Positions 26,085 through 37,312 of a stretch of DNA of 64,000 bases are shown here, piece after piece. Under the pieces are notes generated by a model. It saw only the letters and a list, made by a program, of their open reading frames with translations. It made no database searches and was not told the origin of the DNA. The stretch covers positions 1,426,001 to 1,490,000 of the forward strand of contig NZ_AP012323.1 in the NCBI RefSeq assembly GCF_001025135.1, given 5' to 3'. Position numbers and translations under genes: made by a program. The stretch is from Bifidobacterium bifidum ATCC 29521 = JCM 1255 = DSM 20456 (GTDB lineage Bacteria > Actinomycetota > Actinomycetes > Actinomycetales > Bifidobacteriaceae). How positions within the stretch are numbered: position 1 is the first letter of the stretch; every line of letters starts with the position of its first letter.

Positions 26085-26233
26085 GTCTGCCTCCCTCTCA
26101 GGTATTTGGTATCACATCCTACCTGCCGCGAATGAAAAAGCATACGCGGCATCTTCCGCCGTGAACGGTCTCCCGCATGCCTTGGCTTGCGGGCCGTGAC
26201 GGCCGTGTTCGCACCGTCGGTCAGGATCGTCCG

Positions 26234-26710
26234 TCAGGATGACACGCCGGTGGAGCCGAAACCGCGTTCCGCACGGTCGGACCCCGGCAGGGTGCTCGCC
26301 GGGACGAACCTCGCCTCGACGTAACGCTGGATGACCAGCTGCGCGATGCGGTCTCCGCGATGGAACTCCATCGTATGCTCCGGATCGAGGTTGATCAGAG
26401 GGACCTTCACTTCGCCGCGGTACCCGGCGTCGATGGTGCCGGGCGCGTTCAGCACGGTCACGCCGTACTTGACGGCGAGTCCGGACCTCGGATGCACCAG
26501 CGCCACGTATCCGGCGGGCAGGGCGATCGCCATGCCGGTCGGCACCAGGGCGCGCTGGAACGGCTTGAGCGTCACGTCCTCGGCGGCGACCAGATCGGCG
26601 CCCGCGTCCCCGGCGTGGGCGTACCGCAGCTCGACCGGATGGCCGGGATCAAGCGATTTGACCAGGACTTCGGTGTATTCGGGCTCGTCATATGTCTCGT
26701 CGAACGCCAT
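26234..26710 (-). CDS. dut: dUTP diphosphatase
   Basis: Trimeric dUTPase, making dUMP and pyrophosphate. The five motifs are visible: HAGDAGADL, HPRSGLAVKYG, NAPGTIDAGYRGE, MEFHRGDRIAQLVIQ and the C-terminal GSDRAERGFGSTG. The length of 158 aa is typical. The ATG at 26710 shares one base with the TGA of the upstream DUF4193 gene (TGATG), so the two are translationally coupled; a longer upstream reading exists but overlaps that gene. Confidence 0.97.
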   Translation of the reverse strand: MAFDETYDEPEYTEVLVKSLDPGHPVELRYAHAGDAGADLVAAEDVTLKPFQRALVPTGMAIALPAGYVALVHPRSGLAVKYGVTVLNAPGTIDAGYRGEVKVPLINLDPEHTMEFHRGDRIAQLVIQRYVEARFVPASTLPGSDRAERGFGSTGVSS

Positions 26711-27003
26711 CAGGCCGCGCATTCCTCGCACACCGGCTGGCCGTCGTCGGTGACGTATGCCAGCTGGCTGCGATGTTTGACCAGGAAGCACTCCGAGCAG
26801 ATGAACTCGTCATTCTGCATGGGGATGACGGTCACGGAGGCGTCCTCGTTGCTCAGATCGGCACCGGGCAGTTCGTAATCCTCGGCGATGGCGTTCTCGT
26901 CGTCGTCCATATCGGTTGAAGAGCTGCGCGAGCCCTTGCCCAACTCCTGCAGCGATTCCTCATCCTCGTCCTTATTGCGGGGGGAATCATAATCCTGAGC
27001 CAT
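26710..27003 (-). CDS. DUF4193 family zinc-ribbon-like protein
   Basis: 97-aa actinobacterial protein with an acidic N-terminal half (DEDEESLQELG, DMDDDENAIAEDY). It carries a four-cysteine zinc-ribbon at the end: FICSECFLVKHRSQL to PVCEECAA. Function is unknown, though its place just upstream of dut is conserved in actinobacteria. The start ATG has AAAGGAT upstream. Confidence 0.85.
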   Translation of the reverse strand: MAQDYDSPRNKDEDEESLQELGKGSRSSSTDMDDDENAIAEDYELPGADLSNEDASVTVIPMQNDEFICSECFLVKHRSQLAYVTDDGQPVCEECAA

Positions 27004-27146
27004 CTGAATCCTTTCATCATGGTGGCACGTTCTGCGCCATAGAATACATGACTTTTACTCGGCATAGGATACACGATTTGAAATACTCGTAAAATACGAC
27101 ACGTGGGGCACAATAGAAGAAGTTGTAATTTTCTGAGGAAAGTGGT

Positions 27147-28208
27147 GTGAACATGCCTGAGAACCCGCTCACACAAGCCCGGTTCGACCACGTCGACGAC
27201 ACGGGTCGTCTCGTGTTCGCGTCAGGCGACGAGCGTTTCTTCGTCGATGTGGACGAAACGCTGGAACGCGCCATTCTGGAAGCGAAACAGATCCGCGAGG
27301 AGTCCCGGTCGGCTCCCAGCGCATCCAGCTCGGCTACGCTACCGATCTCGCAGATTCAGGCGCTTATCCGGGCCGGCGCGGATCCCGCGCGGGTGGCGGA
27401 ACGATACCGTCTCAGCGAGGCGCTGGTGCGGCGTTTCTCGTCCGCCGTCGAGGTCGAGAAGCAGTACGCCATCGAGCAGTTCCTCACCGTGCCGGCCCCC
27501 AAGGAGAGCCGTGGGCGGACCACCGCCGACGTGGTGGAGCGCGCGCTGGCGCTGTCCGGCATCGGCATGGAATCGGTGACGTGGAAGGCGACACGCCGGG
27601 GACTCGAACCGTGGAAGATCACCGCGACGTTCGACGCCGCGGGGCGCACCGCCAGGGCGGAATGGTCCTGGAACATGCACGACAACGCGGTGGCATGCCT
27701 GAACTCCACGGCGAAGAAGCTGCTGGGAACGGCGACGGGCGCGCGCGGCGACGGGACCGAGGGCACGCCCTCCGAGATGCTGCCTGCGACGCTGCCCGGG
27801 GATTCGGTACGCTCGGCGAGGATAGAGCGCACCGTGTCGGCGTGGAACACCCCTGCCCCGACACTGCCTGCGGCTCGCCCCGAAGCGCGGATGCCACGTT
27901 CGGCGTCCCCGTTGGACGTGCGCACCGAGCCTGCGCCATCCGAGGAAGGCCCCTCAATCGACATCCCGCGCACCGGCGCGCTTCCGGCGAAGGCCGGCGA
28001 GGCCGCGCTCGGCGCCGCCGAGTCGAAACCGCCGCGGCCGACACCGGATTCGGGCACGTCCGCTTCCGCGGCTCAGACGGCGCCCGAGATCGAATCCGAA
28101 TCCGGCAAGACGTCTGCCGAACGCTCCGACCGGCAGACGCCGCCTGCGAAACGCCGTTCGGGTCGCTCCGCCGTGCCCAGCTGGGACGAGATTCTCTTCG
28201 GCGAGTAG
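27147..28208 (+). CDS. sepH: SepH (DUF3071), septation regulator
   Basis: Actinobacterial division protein that stimulates FtsZ filament formation. The N-terminal DUF3071 domain starts at RFDHVDDTGRLVFASGDERFFVDVDETLERAI and contains a helix-turn-helix (ISQIQALIRAGADPARVAERY). A long Pro/Ala/Ser-rich disordered tail ends in SWDEILFGE, the conserved C-terminal motif. The GTG at 27147 has GAGGA upstream; an ATG two codons on is the alternative. It diverges from DUF4193/dut. Confidence 0.9.
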   Translation: MNMPENPLTQARFDHVDDTGRLVFASGDERFFVDVDETLERAILEAKQIREESRSAPSASSSATLPISQIQALIRAGADPARVAERYRLSEALVRRFSSAVEVEKQYAIEQFLTVPAPKESRGRTTADVVERALALSGIGMESVTWKATRRGLEPWKITATFDAAGRTARAEWSWNMHDNAVACLNSTAKKLLGTATGARGDGTEGTPSEMLPATLPGDSVRSARIERTVSAWNTPAPTLPAARPEARMPRSASPLDVRTEPAPSEEGPSIDIPRTGALPAKAGEAALGAAESKPPRPTPDSGTSASAAQTAPEIESESGKTSAERSDRQTPPAKRRSGRSAVPSWDEILFGE

Positions 28209-28324
28209 GATCGTCTGGCCCGCCGTCGCTGTCCAGCGAGACACGTCAATCCTTTTTTACGGAAAAACGCGACAGGCCGTCCGGATAATGAGACATCGGC
28301 GTGACACGTTCGGCATCGAAACGG

Positions 28325-29557
28325 TCACGCCACGTCAATCAGGCAGGGAATGTCCATTTCCAGCGCCGTCTGCGAGCCATGCACACCCGGCAGACGCGTC
28401 GCCTTGTCGGTCTGGATGCGCGAATCCACGAAGGTCGCCCTCCCGGCCGCCGATACCAGCACGTCACCGAGCATCGGCCTGACACGCGGCTCGACGACAC
28501 CGAACATGCCCTGATCGATCGCCTCATCCCGGGTACGCACCAGGGCGGCGTCACCCAGCCGATCGCGCCATCGACGCGCGATGTCATTCGGGTCGCAATC
28601 CGGCTCGGCATACAGCATCAGAGACCTGGGCTCCCCGCCGACCAGGGCCACGCCCCGGGCGAGCTCGGGATTCTCGGCGATATCGACGCGCTGGTCCGGA
28701 TCCGAACCGACCATGCCATGATCAGCCACGATGACGATGAGCGTGCCCCTCGGCGCAAGCCTGTGCAATTGCGCCAGCTGTTCGTCAACCCGCTCGAACA
28801 CGGCCGTCCACTGCTCGGACTCCCAGCCGTAGGCGTGCCCCACCTTGTCGGCATCGCGGATGTATAGGTACGTCAGCCCCGGCGTCTTCGAGGCCTCGCA
28901 CGCGGCCCTCACGCGGCCGAGCGGCCGCATATCGCCCTTGTAGTCCGCACCGCGCAACGCGGCCTTCGTCAGCGGGGAGTCGGCGAACTTCGGCAGTCCG
29001 CAGCTGGTGACCCGCACGCCGGCGGCCCGCAGGGTCTCGAACACCGTGGGCTCCCTCTGCAGGTCCAGAGGCGCGATCGCGTTGTCGAACTGGATCAGCT
29101 GCGACAGCTCCCCCGTTTGGGTGTTGCGCTGCGTGTAGCCCGCCATCCCCGTCAGGCCCGGGCACGTGCCGGTGCCGAAAGCCGCCATCGCGGCGACGGT
29201 GGTGCTCGGCGCGCATGTGGCGATGGGCCTGTCGTTGGACTCGTCGCGCAGCAATGCGCGCAGATACGGACTGTGTCCGACGCGCATCCGAAGGTTCCAG
29301 TAGCCAAGGCCGTCAACCAGCGCCACGATCACGCTGTCGGCCTTGGGAACCCCCAAGGCGACGCGCAAGGCCTCTGGATCATGGTGGATCCGCGTGGCGA
29401 CCGGATGCCCTATCGCCGCGCTGACCGCCGGCAGCACGGCGGACAGGTGCAGCGCCCCGCCGCGTACGGCGTCGCGCCGCCAGTCGCCATACCGAACGGT
29501 CGGTATCGTCTGCAGCAATTCGTCCATGCTCGCGATTTCAGCGTTCATGTTTTCCAT
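28325..29557 (-). CDS. Alkaline phosphatase-superfamily phosphodiesterase
   Basis: Nucleotide pyrophosphatase/phosphodiesterase-like enzyme of the alkaline phosphatase superfamily. The metal/nucleophile region VALVDGLGYW and CAPSTTVAAMAAF (Thr nucleophile candidate) is followed by YLYIRDADKVGHAYG, IVIVADHGMVG and a C-terminal HG motif, all positioned as in that family. There is no signal peptide, so it is cytosolic. 410 aa. Substrate is not determined. It sits between sepH and parC on the opposite strand. Confidence 0.85.
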   Translation of the reverse strand: MENMNAEIASMDELLQTIPTVRYGDWRRDAVRGGALHLSAVLPAVSAAIGHPVATRIHHDPEALRVALGVPKADSVIVALVDGLGYWNLRMRVGHSPYLRALLRDESNDRPIATCAPSTTVAAMAAFGTGTCPGLTGMAGYTQRNTQTGELSQLIQFDNAIAPLDLQREPTVFETLRAAGVRVTSCGLPKFADSPLTKAALRGADYKGDMRPLGRVRAACEASKTPGLTYLYIRDADKVGHAYGWESEQWTAVFERVDEQLAQLHRLAPRGTLIVIVADHGMVGSDPDQRVDIAENPELARGVALVGGEPRSLMLYAEPDCDPNDIARRWRDRLGDAALVRTRDEAIDQGMFGVVEPRVRPMLGDVLVSAAGRATFVDSRIQTDKATRLPGVHGSQTALEMDIPCLIDVA

Positions 29558-29705
29558 TCAAGCACCGTCCGTCGGAAAAGGACACGGCTGGGCGGGATTC
29601 TTGGCATGATTGTTCGCTATCATGGACGATTGGATTTTTCAACGGCACCATTTCGGCCATTCGCGCCATGCGGATGGCCGAAGCACAGATTGGGGAATGG
29701 CACCT

Positions 29706-32378
29706 ATGGCACATCGCACCACGACTCATCAGGCCTATGACCCGCGTCAGGTCCAAGAGCATATCGTGGAAACGCCGTTGAACGAGGAAATGAGCAAGTC
29801 GTTCCTCGAATACGCGTATTCGGTGATCTACGCGCGAGCCCTGCCTGACGCGCGCGACGGCCTCAAGCCCGTGCAGCGCCGCATCATCTACCAGATGGGC
29901 GAGATGAACCTGACGCCCGACCGCCCGTACATGAAATCGGCCCGCGTGGTGGGCGAGGTGATGGGCAAGCTCCACCCCCACGGCGATTCAGCCATCTACG
30001 AGGCGATGGTGCGTCTCGCGCAGCCGTTCGCGATGCGTCTCGCGCTGGTGGACGGCCATGGCAATTTCGGCTCGCTGGACGACGGCCCGGCCGCCTCCCG
30101 ATACACCGAGGCCCGTCTGGCGCCCGCGGCGCTGGGCATGAACGCCGACATCGACGAGGACACCGTCGATTTCACGCCGAACTACGACAACAAGCTCAAG
30201 GAGCCGACCGTGCTGCCGGCCGCGATCCCCAACCTGCTGGTCAACGGCGGTTCGGGCATCGCTGTCGGCATGGCCACGAACATGGCGACCCACAATCTCG
30301 GCGAGGTCGTCGCGGCCGCGAAGCACCTGATGGCGCATCCCGACGCCACGCTGGAGGAGCTCATGCGCTACGTGCCGGGCCCCGATTGGCCGGGCGGCGG
30401 CATCATCATCGGGCGAAACGGCATCCGCGAAGCGTACGAGACCGGCCGCGGCACACTCACCACGCGGTCGATGACGCATTTCGAGAACGTGACGGCGCGC
30501 AAGAAGGCCATCGTGGTCACCGAGCTGCCGTTCATGGTCGGCCCCGAACGGGTGCTGGAACGCATTTCCGAAGGGGTGAAGAACCGCAAGCTGGAGGGAA
30601 TCTCCGGCGCCATCGACCTGACCGACCGCCATAACGGCACCAGGCTGGTCATCGAGATCAAGACCGGTTTCGACCCGAACGCCGTGCTCGCGCAGCTGTT
30701 CCGACACACGCCGCTGCAGGACAATTTCACGATGAACAACGTCGCGCTGGTGGATGGCCGGCCCCACACCATGGGTCTCAAGGAGATGCTGCAGGTGTGG
30801 ATCGACCACCGCCGCATCGTGGTGCGCCGGCGCAGCGAATTCCGCCGCCGGAAGGCGCTTGAGCGCCTGCACCTGGTCGAGGGTCTGCTGCTGGCCATGA
30901 TCGACATCGACGAGGTCATCCAGGTCATCCGCACCTCGGATGACGCCGACGCCGCGAAGTCGCGGCTGATCGCGGTCTTCGACCTTGACGACGTGCAGGC
31001 GCAGTACATCCTTGACCTGCGCCTTCGCCGGCTCACACGCATGAGCCGCATCGAGCTGGAGGCGGAGCGCGACGACCTCAAGCGGCGGATCGAGGAGCTG
31101 GAGCGTATACTGGCCTCCGCGCAGGAACTGGACCGCGTGGTCGTCGACGAAATGGATCAGGCGGTTGCCGAATACGGGACGCCTCGCCGTACCGTGCTGC
31201 TGGACGAGGCCGAGGACGGCACGCTGACGCCGGTGACCCCTCATGGAGACGACAGCGTGAACGCGGCCGCGATGAAGGCCGCCGCAGCCGCGGCCACCCT
31301 GTCGTCGGCCGAAGCGGACGTGGCCGCCGCGGCCGCGGCCAGGAAGGCCGGCGAGGATGCCGCGGCAGTCGCGGCGCTGCAAATCGACGACGAGCCGTGC
31401 ACGGTGATGCTCGGCGCGTCCGGCACGATAGCGCGCTCCACCCCGGCCGCATTGGATGCCTGGGAGTCACGGTCGACGAGCGACGAACGCACGAAGGACG
31501 ACCACATCGTGTCCATCTTCCGCACCACTACACGGTCCTCGTACGGGCTGGTCACGTCCGCCGGGCGTCTGGTGCTGGCCCATGTGGTCGAATTGCCCGC
31601 GCTCGCCGCATCGCCGCAGACGAACGTCGCCGGCGGCATACCGGCCGACGAGCTGATCGGCATGACCGAAAGCACCGATCCGATTCCCGGCGAGCATGTC
31701 GTCGCCGCCATCCCCATGGATCAGCGCGACGACGACGGCCCGACCCCCGCTCCCCTGGCCATCGGCACACGGGCCGGCGTGGTGAAACGCTGGAACCGCG
31801 AGGCCCCCACCACGATGGACTCCTGGAGTGTCATCGACCTCAAGGACGGCGACTCCGTGCTGTTCGCCGCCGACGCGGCGGACGAAGACCGCCTCGTGTT
31901 CATCGCGTCCGACTCCTCGCTGCTGACGTTCGATGCCGGGAACGTGCGCCCGCAGGGTCGCACCGCCGGCGGCATGGCGGGAATCCGTCTGGCTGAGGGA
32001 TGCACGGCGATCACGTTCAACGTGGTGCCCGCAGGCAAGATCGCGTGGACGTACGAAGAGGGCGACAACGGCATGTTCTCCGCGTCCGGAGCCGTCGTGC
32101 TGACGGTCGCCGGAGACAAGGACGCGCTGCCCGGCACCGAAAACGGTGCGGCCAAGGTGACGCCGTTGGAGATGTACCCGACCAAGGGCCGCGGCACCGG
32201 CGGAGTGAGGTCGCAGCGTTTCCTCAAGGGCCAGAACACCCTGATCTTCGCCCGCGTCGGCATGTACCCGCTGCACGCCTCCACCGAGGGAGGCTCGCCG
32301 GTGGAGCTGCCCAAGCCCGACATGCGCCGCGACGCATCCGGTGTTGATCTGGCCGCGCCTGTCGCCTTCTGTGGATGA
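29706..32378 (+). CDS. parC: DNA topoisomerase IV subunit A
   Basis: Decatenates replicated chromosomes together with ParE (39826-42138). The breakage-reunion domain has [23 protein letters not shown] near the start and the catalytic Tyr of [10 protein letters not shown] at about residue 132. Helical coiled regions lie near 370-480. The C-terminal beta-pinwheel blades follow from about 565. An Ala-rich insert of about 55 residues occupies about 505-560. Assigned parC and not gyrA because of pairing with parE and actinobacterial synteny. I chose the ATG at 29706; a closer ATG at 29700 leaves no room for its GGGGA. Confidence 0.92.
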   Translation: MAHRTTTHQAYDPRQVQEHIVETPLNEEMSKSFLEYAYSVIYARALPDARDGLKPVQRRIIYQMGEMNLTPDRPYMKSARVVGEVMGKLHPHGDSAIYEAMVRLAQPFAMRLALVDGHGNFGSLDDGPAASRYTEARLAPAALGMNADIDEDTVDFTPNYDNKLKEPTVLPAAIPNLLVNGGSGIAVGMATNMATHNLGEVVAAAKHLMAHPDATLEELMRYVPGPDWPGGGIIIGRNGIREAYETGRGTLTTRSMTHFENVTARKKAIVVTELPFMVGPERVLERISEGVKNRKLEGISGAIDLTDRHNGTRLVIEIKTGFDPNAVLAQLFRHTPLQDNFTMNNVALVDGRPHTMGLKEMLQVWIDHRRIVVRRRSEFRRRKALERLHLVEGLLLAMIDIDEVIQVIRTSDDADAAKSRLIAVFDLDDVQAQYILDLRLRRLTRMSRIELEAERDDLKRRIEELERILASAQELDRVVVDEMDQAVAEYGTPRRTVLLDEAEDGTLTPVTPHGDDSVNAAAMKAAAAAATLSSAEADVAAAAAARKAGEDAAAVAALQIDDEPCTVMLGASGTIARSTPAALDAWESRSTSDERTKDDHIVSIFRTTTRSSYGLVTSAGRLVLAHVVELPALAASPQTNVAGGIPADELIGMTESTDPIPGEHVVAAIPMDQRDDDGPTPAPLAIGTRAGVVKRWNREAPTTMDSWSVIDLKDGDSVLFAADAADEDRLVFIASDSSLLTFDAGNVRPQGRTAGGMAGIRLAEGCTAITFNVVPAGKIAWTYEEGDNGMFSASGAVVLTVAGDKDALPGTENGAAKVTPLEMYPTKGRGTGGVRSQRFLKGQNTLIFARVGMYPLHASTEGGSPVELPKPDMRRDASGVDLAAPVAFCG

Positions 32379-32409
32379 GGCTGTTTCGGGGCCGGTGCCT
32401 TCAGCGAGC

Positions 32410-32452
32410 ATCGCCCCCCCCTCACACACCTGTGGGGCGTAGGGGGGGTGCC
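32410..32452. terminator. GC-rich hairpin between parC and lhr
   Basis: A run of C/CTCACA pairs with the downstream GTAGGGGGGGTG between two convergent genes. Compatible with bidirectional termination; strength not calculable here. Confidence 0.4.
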
Positions 32453-32608
32453 GTCCACGTTTCGGCAGACGCGCAGTTCCTGCAGGCGCGCAATATCAGA
32501 TGGCACGCCGTGTCGGATGATGCGCAATGCCGGATGGCGTACCTCACGCGTAGATACGCCGGTGACCTGGCGCTGGCGGCGGAACATATCGGAGACCGGC
32601 GGCGGCTG

Positions 32609-35600
32609 TCAGCAGTAGAGCCTCATGCCTTGGGGTACGGGGACGAATCCCGCGACGTGCAGCATGCGCGACCACTCGCCTCGCACAGTCAATGGCTCGT
32701 CGTTGGCATCACAGAAGGTGACACCCCCGCGAATACCCCCGTCACGCAGGTTTCGCTGCAATGCGTAGGCGAGCTCGTTGCAGGCCTGCTGCAATGCGGG
32801 ATCCGCGTCCTGCGCGAGCAACAGATGATGGCTTCGGGGCACCGCGTATGCCAGCAATCGTCCACCCCGGAGCACGACCGATGCGCCGGAGCGCCGCGCC
32901 GGCCTGATCGAAAACCCGCCTATCGTTCGTGGCCATGCGATGACGCTTCCGTACAGGTTGGCGGGGTCGGTGGCGTCCAACACGACCGCGGAGGGTTCCG
33001 CCGCGCATGCCCGCAGCGCATCCACGGTCTGACGCGACGCGAACTGTGCGGCACCGCATCCGCTGACGAACATGCCGCGCATCAATGCGCCATGCTCTTC
33101 CATGCGTCTGAGCACCGGATACAGGCCCGAGAATCCGCCGTCCAGACGTTCCTTGTCGATCATGGGCGGAGCTATGACGCCGTAACGGTCCAGCAACGCC
33201 TCAATCCGCGCGATGGCGACCCGCTCCGCGGACGCCTCCTGCATATCTGCATGAGGCACGGCGGACCATAGTCCCGTCATGTTCGCCGGGACACTGACCC
33301 TGACCCGCACCCTGCGCCGTGATGCACGGGCTGGGGCCTTCACCGCATGGGATGACGCTCCGAGGGATCTCAGCGGATCGAACGAGCTGTTGGTGACCTT
33401 CCCCTGCCAGACCAGCGACCATAGGGCCTCCTCGAACTGGGAGTCGGACCATGGGTGGGGCAATATCTCGCCGGTGGATTCGTCCACGCATTCCGACGAC
33501 GCGTCCCATGCCGCGCGCGTCAGCCCTGCGAGCTGATTCGCATGATATGCCCCGCCCGGTGCCAGCACGGCCATCACCGCATCCGGCAGCGTGACCGGCT
33601 CCCCGGGGGCTTCGCCGTTCTTCTCCCCATCCTGCACTGTCAGAAGCAGGGAGTCCGCCGGATGCAATGCGACGAGTCCTGGTTCCTTCGCCTTGCTGCC
33701 GGTGGTCTTGGAACCCACCCAGACGATCTCGCCGGAGGAGAGCAGGCCGTCGAGCATCGCCGGACGATAGTCGCGCACCCGTGCCGGCAATACGGACGAT
33801 TCCCATACCGAGGGAGGCAGGGCGACGCCTTCCAGCTGCTCGATGACACGCATCACCCCGTCTTCGCCGTCATATCGTTCGCCGCCCACCGGCCCGACAC
33901 CTTGCAGCCCGATAAGGAATGTCTGGTATTCGCTCAATTCGACGGGCTTGGTCTCGGCTCGGGCCTTGGCCAGCGACCTGGCCCGGATGCGTCGGAACAC
34001 CTCCTTGTGCAGCCATGCCTTTCCTCCGTCCTCGGCGGCGATGCCGTCAAGGACCTCTCCTCGTGCTTTGAGCATGTCCAAGGCGTGCACCGCGCCGGCC
34101 GCGTCGATCGACAGGTCCGCCATCATCCGTTCGACAGTGAAAGGCCCGTGCGTCTTGGCATATCTTGCGACCCGGCCATCGATGTCATCGTCCGGCAGCT
34201 CGTTCCAGAACGTCCTGTGCCCCAGCTCCTCCTCGACCTCATGCACGGCCCGAGGATCCATGATCGCCGAGAAATCGGCCTGCCCCAGCAGCCGTTCCAG
34301 CACATCGGGATCGATCGACAGCAGTTGCGCCGATCGTTCCGCCTGAGGCACGTCGTACTGGTACATGACGGTGCCCACATAGCCGAACAGCAGGTTCTCG
34401 GCGAATGGGGACGCAATGTCGGTCGTCACATCGACCAGACCGATGTTTCCCGACTGAATGTCCGTCATGATGCGACGCAACGCGGGCATGTCGTAATCGT
34501 CCTGCAGGCATTCGCGGGCGGTTTCCAGCAGCAGCGGAAAATTGCGTTTCAGCCGCGCGGCGTTCAACAGTTGCGCGGCACGCAGTCTCTGCTGCCATAG
34601 CGGCACGCGCCTGCCGGGATCGGTTCTGGGGAGGAACAGCGAGCGTGCGGCGCATTCCCTGAACCGGGCCGCGAACAGCACCGTCTCCCCCACCTGCGTC
34701 TCGATCATGCGCTGCATGTCGTCAGGGTCGAACCTGATGAGCTCCGGGACATCGATGTCATGCTCCTGGGCGGGAAGCCTCAGGACGATGCCGTCATCGG
34801 CGGCGTATGCCTGGCCGTCGAATCCATAACGCTGCTTGAGACGCGCGGTGATTGCCATCGCCCATGGCTCATGCACGCGACGGCCATATCGGGAATGGAT
34901 GATGACCCGCCAGTCCCCCTCGTCGTCGGGGCAACGTTCGATCACCATGCGGCGGTCATCCGGCACGACGCCGGTGGCCTTCCTCTGCTCCGCCAGCAGT
35001 CGGGCGAGGTTTTCCACGGCGTTGTCGTCCAGCCCGTCATCGTGCAGGCGGTCTGCCGTGGCGGTGTCGAACCGTGGATGGCCCGCTTCTGCGGCATCCG
35101 TCAGCCCAGTGCAGACCTGCCGAATGAAAGCGCCTTCGGCCGTACCGAACCCGCAGTCCCTGCCGCTGCCGTCCCCGTGCCAGAACGGCAGACGGGCCGT
35201 CCTGCCCGGTGCCGGGGTGACGATCACGCGGTCGCGGGTGATTTCCTGAATCTGCCATGTGGATGTACCCAGGGTGATGATGTCGCCGACACGGGACTCG
35301 TACACCATTTCCTCGTCGAGTTCCCCCACTCTTCGAGGCCCTTTGCCCCCATCCGTCTCGGGCAGCACCACGGTGTACAGTCCGCGATCTGGAATCGTGC
35401 CGCCGCTGGTCACGGCGAGCCGCTGCGCCCCGGGGCGGGCGGAGATCAGGTCCTCATCATGGTTCCACATCAGGCAGGGACGGAAGGCGGAGAAGTCCTC
35501 GCTGTCGTAGGCCCCCGTCATCATGCCCATCACCGAGTCGAACGTGCCGCGGTCGAGGTCGCGGAAGGGTGCCGACCTGCATACCGTCGCATACCAGTCG

Positions 35601-37255
35601 TCCGGCCTGAGGTCCTCCATCGATGCGGCCGCGACGGTCTGTTGGGCGAGCACATCCAGCGGGTTGCGGATCACCGATATCGGTTCGATGTCGCCGGCAC
35701 GCATGCTTTCCACGCTCGCCGCCGCCCCGATGATCTGCTCCCGGGTCAAAGGGTAGATCAGCGCGTGGGACACCCCTCCGACACGATGATCCGCGCGTCC
35801 GATGCGCTGCAATCCTGACGATACCGACAACGGAGGCGATATCTGTATCACCAGATCCACCGACCCCATGTCGATGCCCAATTCCAGGCTGCTGGTGGCC
35901 ACCACGCAACGCAGCAGGCCATGTTTGAGCTGTTCCTCGATCCGCTTGCGCCGCTCCTTGGACACCGACCCGTGATGGGCCATCGCGATGACGTCCCCGT
36001 CATCGTGAGACCGAGCCAGCATCGTCGTGGAGCCGACCACGGGATCGTAATGCCGGGAAAACCCACTGCGCCCCTCCGGTGACTGCGTCTGCGCGGCATC
36101 GGTGCCATGATCCTGTGCATACAGGTCGTTGAGCCTGGCGGTGAGCTTCTCCGCCAAGCCCCTCGAATTCACGAACACCAGTGTGGTGCGGTGGGAGAGC
36201 ACCTGATCCAGCACGTCCCGCTCGATCACCGGCCATATGGATCCGCCCGCCCGATCCCCCGCGGCGCCGGTGATCGCCTGCGAATCGTATTGCGAATCCT
36301 CCGGCGAAACCAGAACCGACCGTCGATCCGGCGACACTGGCAGGCCACGCCGTTCGGCGAGCCGTCTCATGGCCGGGGTCACGCCGCTGATATGCGGGGC
36401 CGATGCCGCCGACGCGCCGACGCCTCCCGCACGGCCGGGCACATTGGCTGATTGGAGGTCCCTCATGTTCTCCAGCGGCTCAACGACGCGCAGATCCATC
36501 GCGGGCCTCTCCTGCGGATTGATGACGGTCACGGGATGGATCCCGCCGACGAATCTCGCGACCTCGTCGACAGGCCTTACCGTGGCGGACAACCCTATGC
36601 GCTGCGTCGCATGCCCGGCGAGCGCATCCAGCCGTTCCAGGCTCACGGCCAGGTGCGCGCCCCGTTTGGTGCCGGCGACGGCATGGACCTCATCGAGTAT
36701 CACCGTTTCGACGTCGCGCAGGATGACGCGCGCCTTGGACGTCAGCAGCAGATACAGCGATTCCGGCGTCGTGACGAGGATGTCCGGCGGATGGGAGGCG
36801 ATGGCGCGTCTCTCCCGTGTCGTCGTGTCACCGCTGCGTATGGCGATGCCGATATCGGGAGCGGCAAGGCCGGACGCCTCGCATTCGGCGGCGATGCCGT
36901 CGAGCGGAGCGCGGAGGTTCTTCGCGACATCGACGGCCAGCGCCTTCAGCGGCGAGACGTACAGCACCTTGACACGCCGAGTCCGACGCCGCTCTCCGGA
37001 AACGTCAGCCGCGCCCTTCGGAGCGGTCATGGCACCAGAGCCGTTCAGACGATCCGCCTCTCCCGTCATCAGGCGGTCGATGGCCGAGAGGAACGCGCAT
37101 AATGTCTTGCCCGAGCCGGTGGGCGCGACCACCAGAGCATTGCCCCCGGCATGGATGACCGGCCATGCCTGGCTCTGCGCCGCAGTAGGTACATCAAACA
37201 CATGTTTGAACCATGCCCTGGTAGGACCCGAGAACAGATTCAAACATTCGTACAT
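32609..37255 (-). CDS. Lhr-type ATP-dependent DNA helicase (giant)
   Basis: Superfamily 2 helicase with an Lhr core, involved in DNA repair in mycobacteria. Walker A VVAPTGSGKT, DEVH box in VILDEVHAV, SATVRP (motif III), the C-terminal RecA-like domain with LVFVNSRGLAEKL, VVATSSLELGIDMG and QRIGRADHRVGG. Winged-helix and DUF-type Lhr extensions follow, making 1548 aa in the usual size for full-length Lhr. I took the ATG at 37255 (MYECLNLFSGPTRAWFKHVF); no strong ribosome site is visible and the start is uncertain. It lies downstream of an XRE regulator. Confidence 0.9.
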   Translation of the reverse strand: MYECLNLFSGPTRAWFKHVFDVPTAAQSQAWPVIHAGGNALVVAPTGSGKTLCAFLSAIDRLMTGEADRLNGSGAMTAPKGAADVSGERRRTRRVKVLYVSPLKALAVDVAKNLRAPLDGIAAECEASGLAAPDIGIAIRSGDTTTRERRAIASHPPDILVTTPESLYLLLTSKARVILRDVETVILDEVHAVAGTKRGAHLAVSLERLDALAGHATQRIGLSATVRPVDEVARFVGGIHPVTVINPQERPAMDLRVVEPLENMRDLQSANVPGRAGGVGASAASAPHISGVTPAMRRLAERRGLPVSPDRRSVLVSPEDSQYDSQAITGAAGDRAGGSIWPVIERDVLDQVLSHRTTLVFVNSRGLAEKLTARLNDLYAQDHGTDAAQTQSPEGRSGFSRHYDPVVGSTTMLARSHDDGDVIAMAHHGSVSKERRKRIEEQLKHGLLRCVVATSSLELGIDMGSVDLVIQISPPLSVSSGLQRIGRADHRVGGVSHALIYPLTREQIIGAAASVESMRAGDIEPISVIRNPLDVLAQQTVAAASMEDLRPDDWYATVCRSAPFRDLDRGTFDSVMGMMTGAYDSEDFSAFRPCLMWNHDEDLISARPGAQRLAVTSGGTIPDRGLYTVVLPETDGGKGPRRVGELDEEMVYESRVGDIITLGTSTWQIQEITRDRVIVTPAPGRTARLPFWHGDGSGRDCGFGTAEGAFIRQVCTGLTDAAEAGHPRFDTATADRLHDDGLDDNAVENLARLLAEQRKATGVVPDDRRMVIERCPDDEGDWRVIIHSRYGRRVHEPWAMAITARLKQRYGFDGQAYAADDGIVLRLPAQEHDIDVPELIRFDPDDMQRMIETQVGETVLFAARFRECAARSLFLPRTDPGRRVPLWQQRLRAAQLLNAARLKRNFPLLLETARECLQDDYDMPALRRIMTDIQSGNIGLVDVTTDIASPFAENLLFGYVGTVMYQYDVPQAERSAQLLSIDPDVLERLLGQADFSAIMDPRAVHEVEEELGHRTFWNELPDDDIDGRVARYAKTHGPFTVERMMADLSIDAAGAVHALDMLKARGEVLDGIAAEDGGKAWLHKEVFRRIRARSLAKARAETKPVELSEYQTFLIGLQGVGPVGGERYDGEDGVMRVIEQLEGVALPPSVWESSVLPARVRDYRPAMLDGLLSSGEIVWVGSKTTGSKAKEPGLVALHPADSLLLTVQDGEKNGEAPGEPVTLPDAVMAVLAPGGAYHANQLAGLTRAAWDASSECVDESTGEILPHPWSDSQFEEALWSLVWQGKVTNSSFDPLRSLGASSHAVKAPARASRRRVRVRVSVPANMTGLWSAVPHADMQEASAERVAIARIEALLDRYGVIAPPMIDKERLDGGFSGLYPVLRRMEEHGALMRGMFVSGCGAAQFASRQTVDALRACAAEPSAVVLDATDPANLYGSVIAWPRTIGGFSIRPARRSGASVVLRGGRLLAYAVPRSHHLLLAQDADPALQQACNELAYALQRNLRDGGIRGGVTFCDANDEPLTVRGEWSRMLHVAGFVPVPQGMRLYC

Positions 37256-37312
37256 ATATTCGATTATGCGATGCAGCCTAGACCCACGACACACCGCTCG
37301 AAGACGGGCGAC

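Noticed and set aside
32375-33271. Plus-strand frame starting at the end of parC
   Set aside because: It runs into the lhr gene on the opposite strand and has no recognisable domain or ribosome site.
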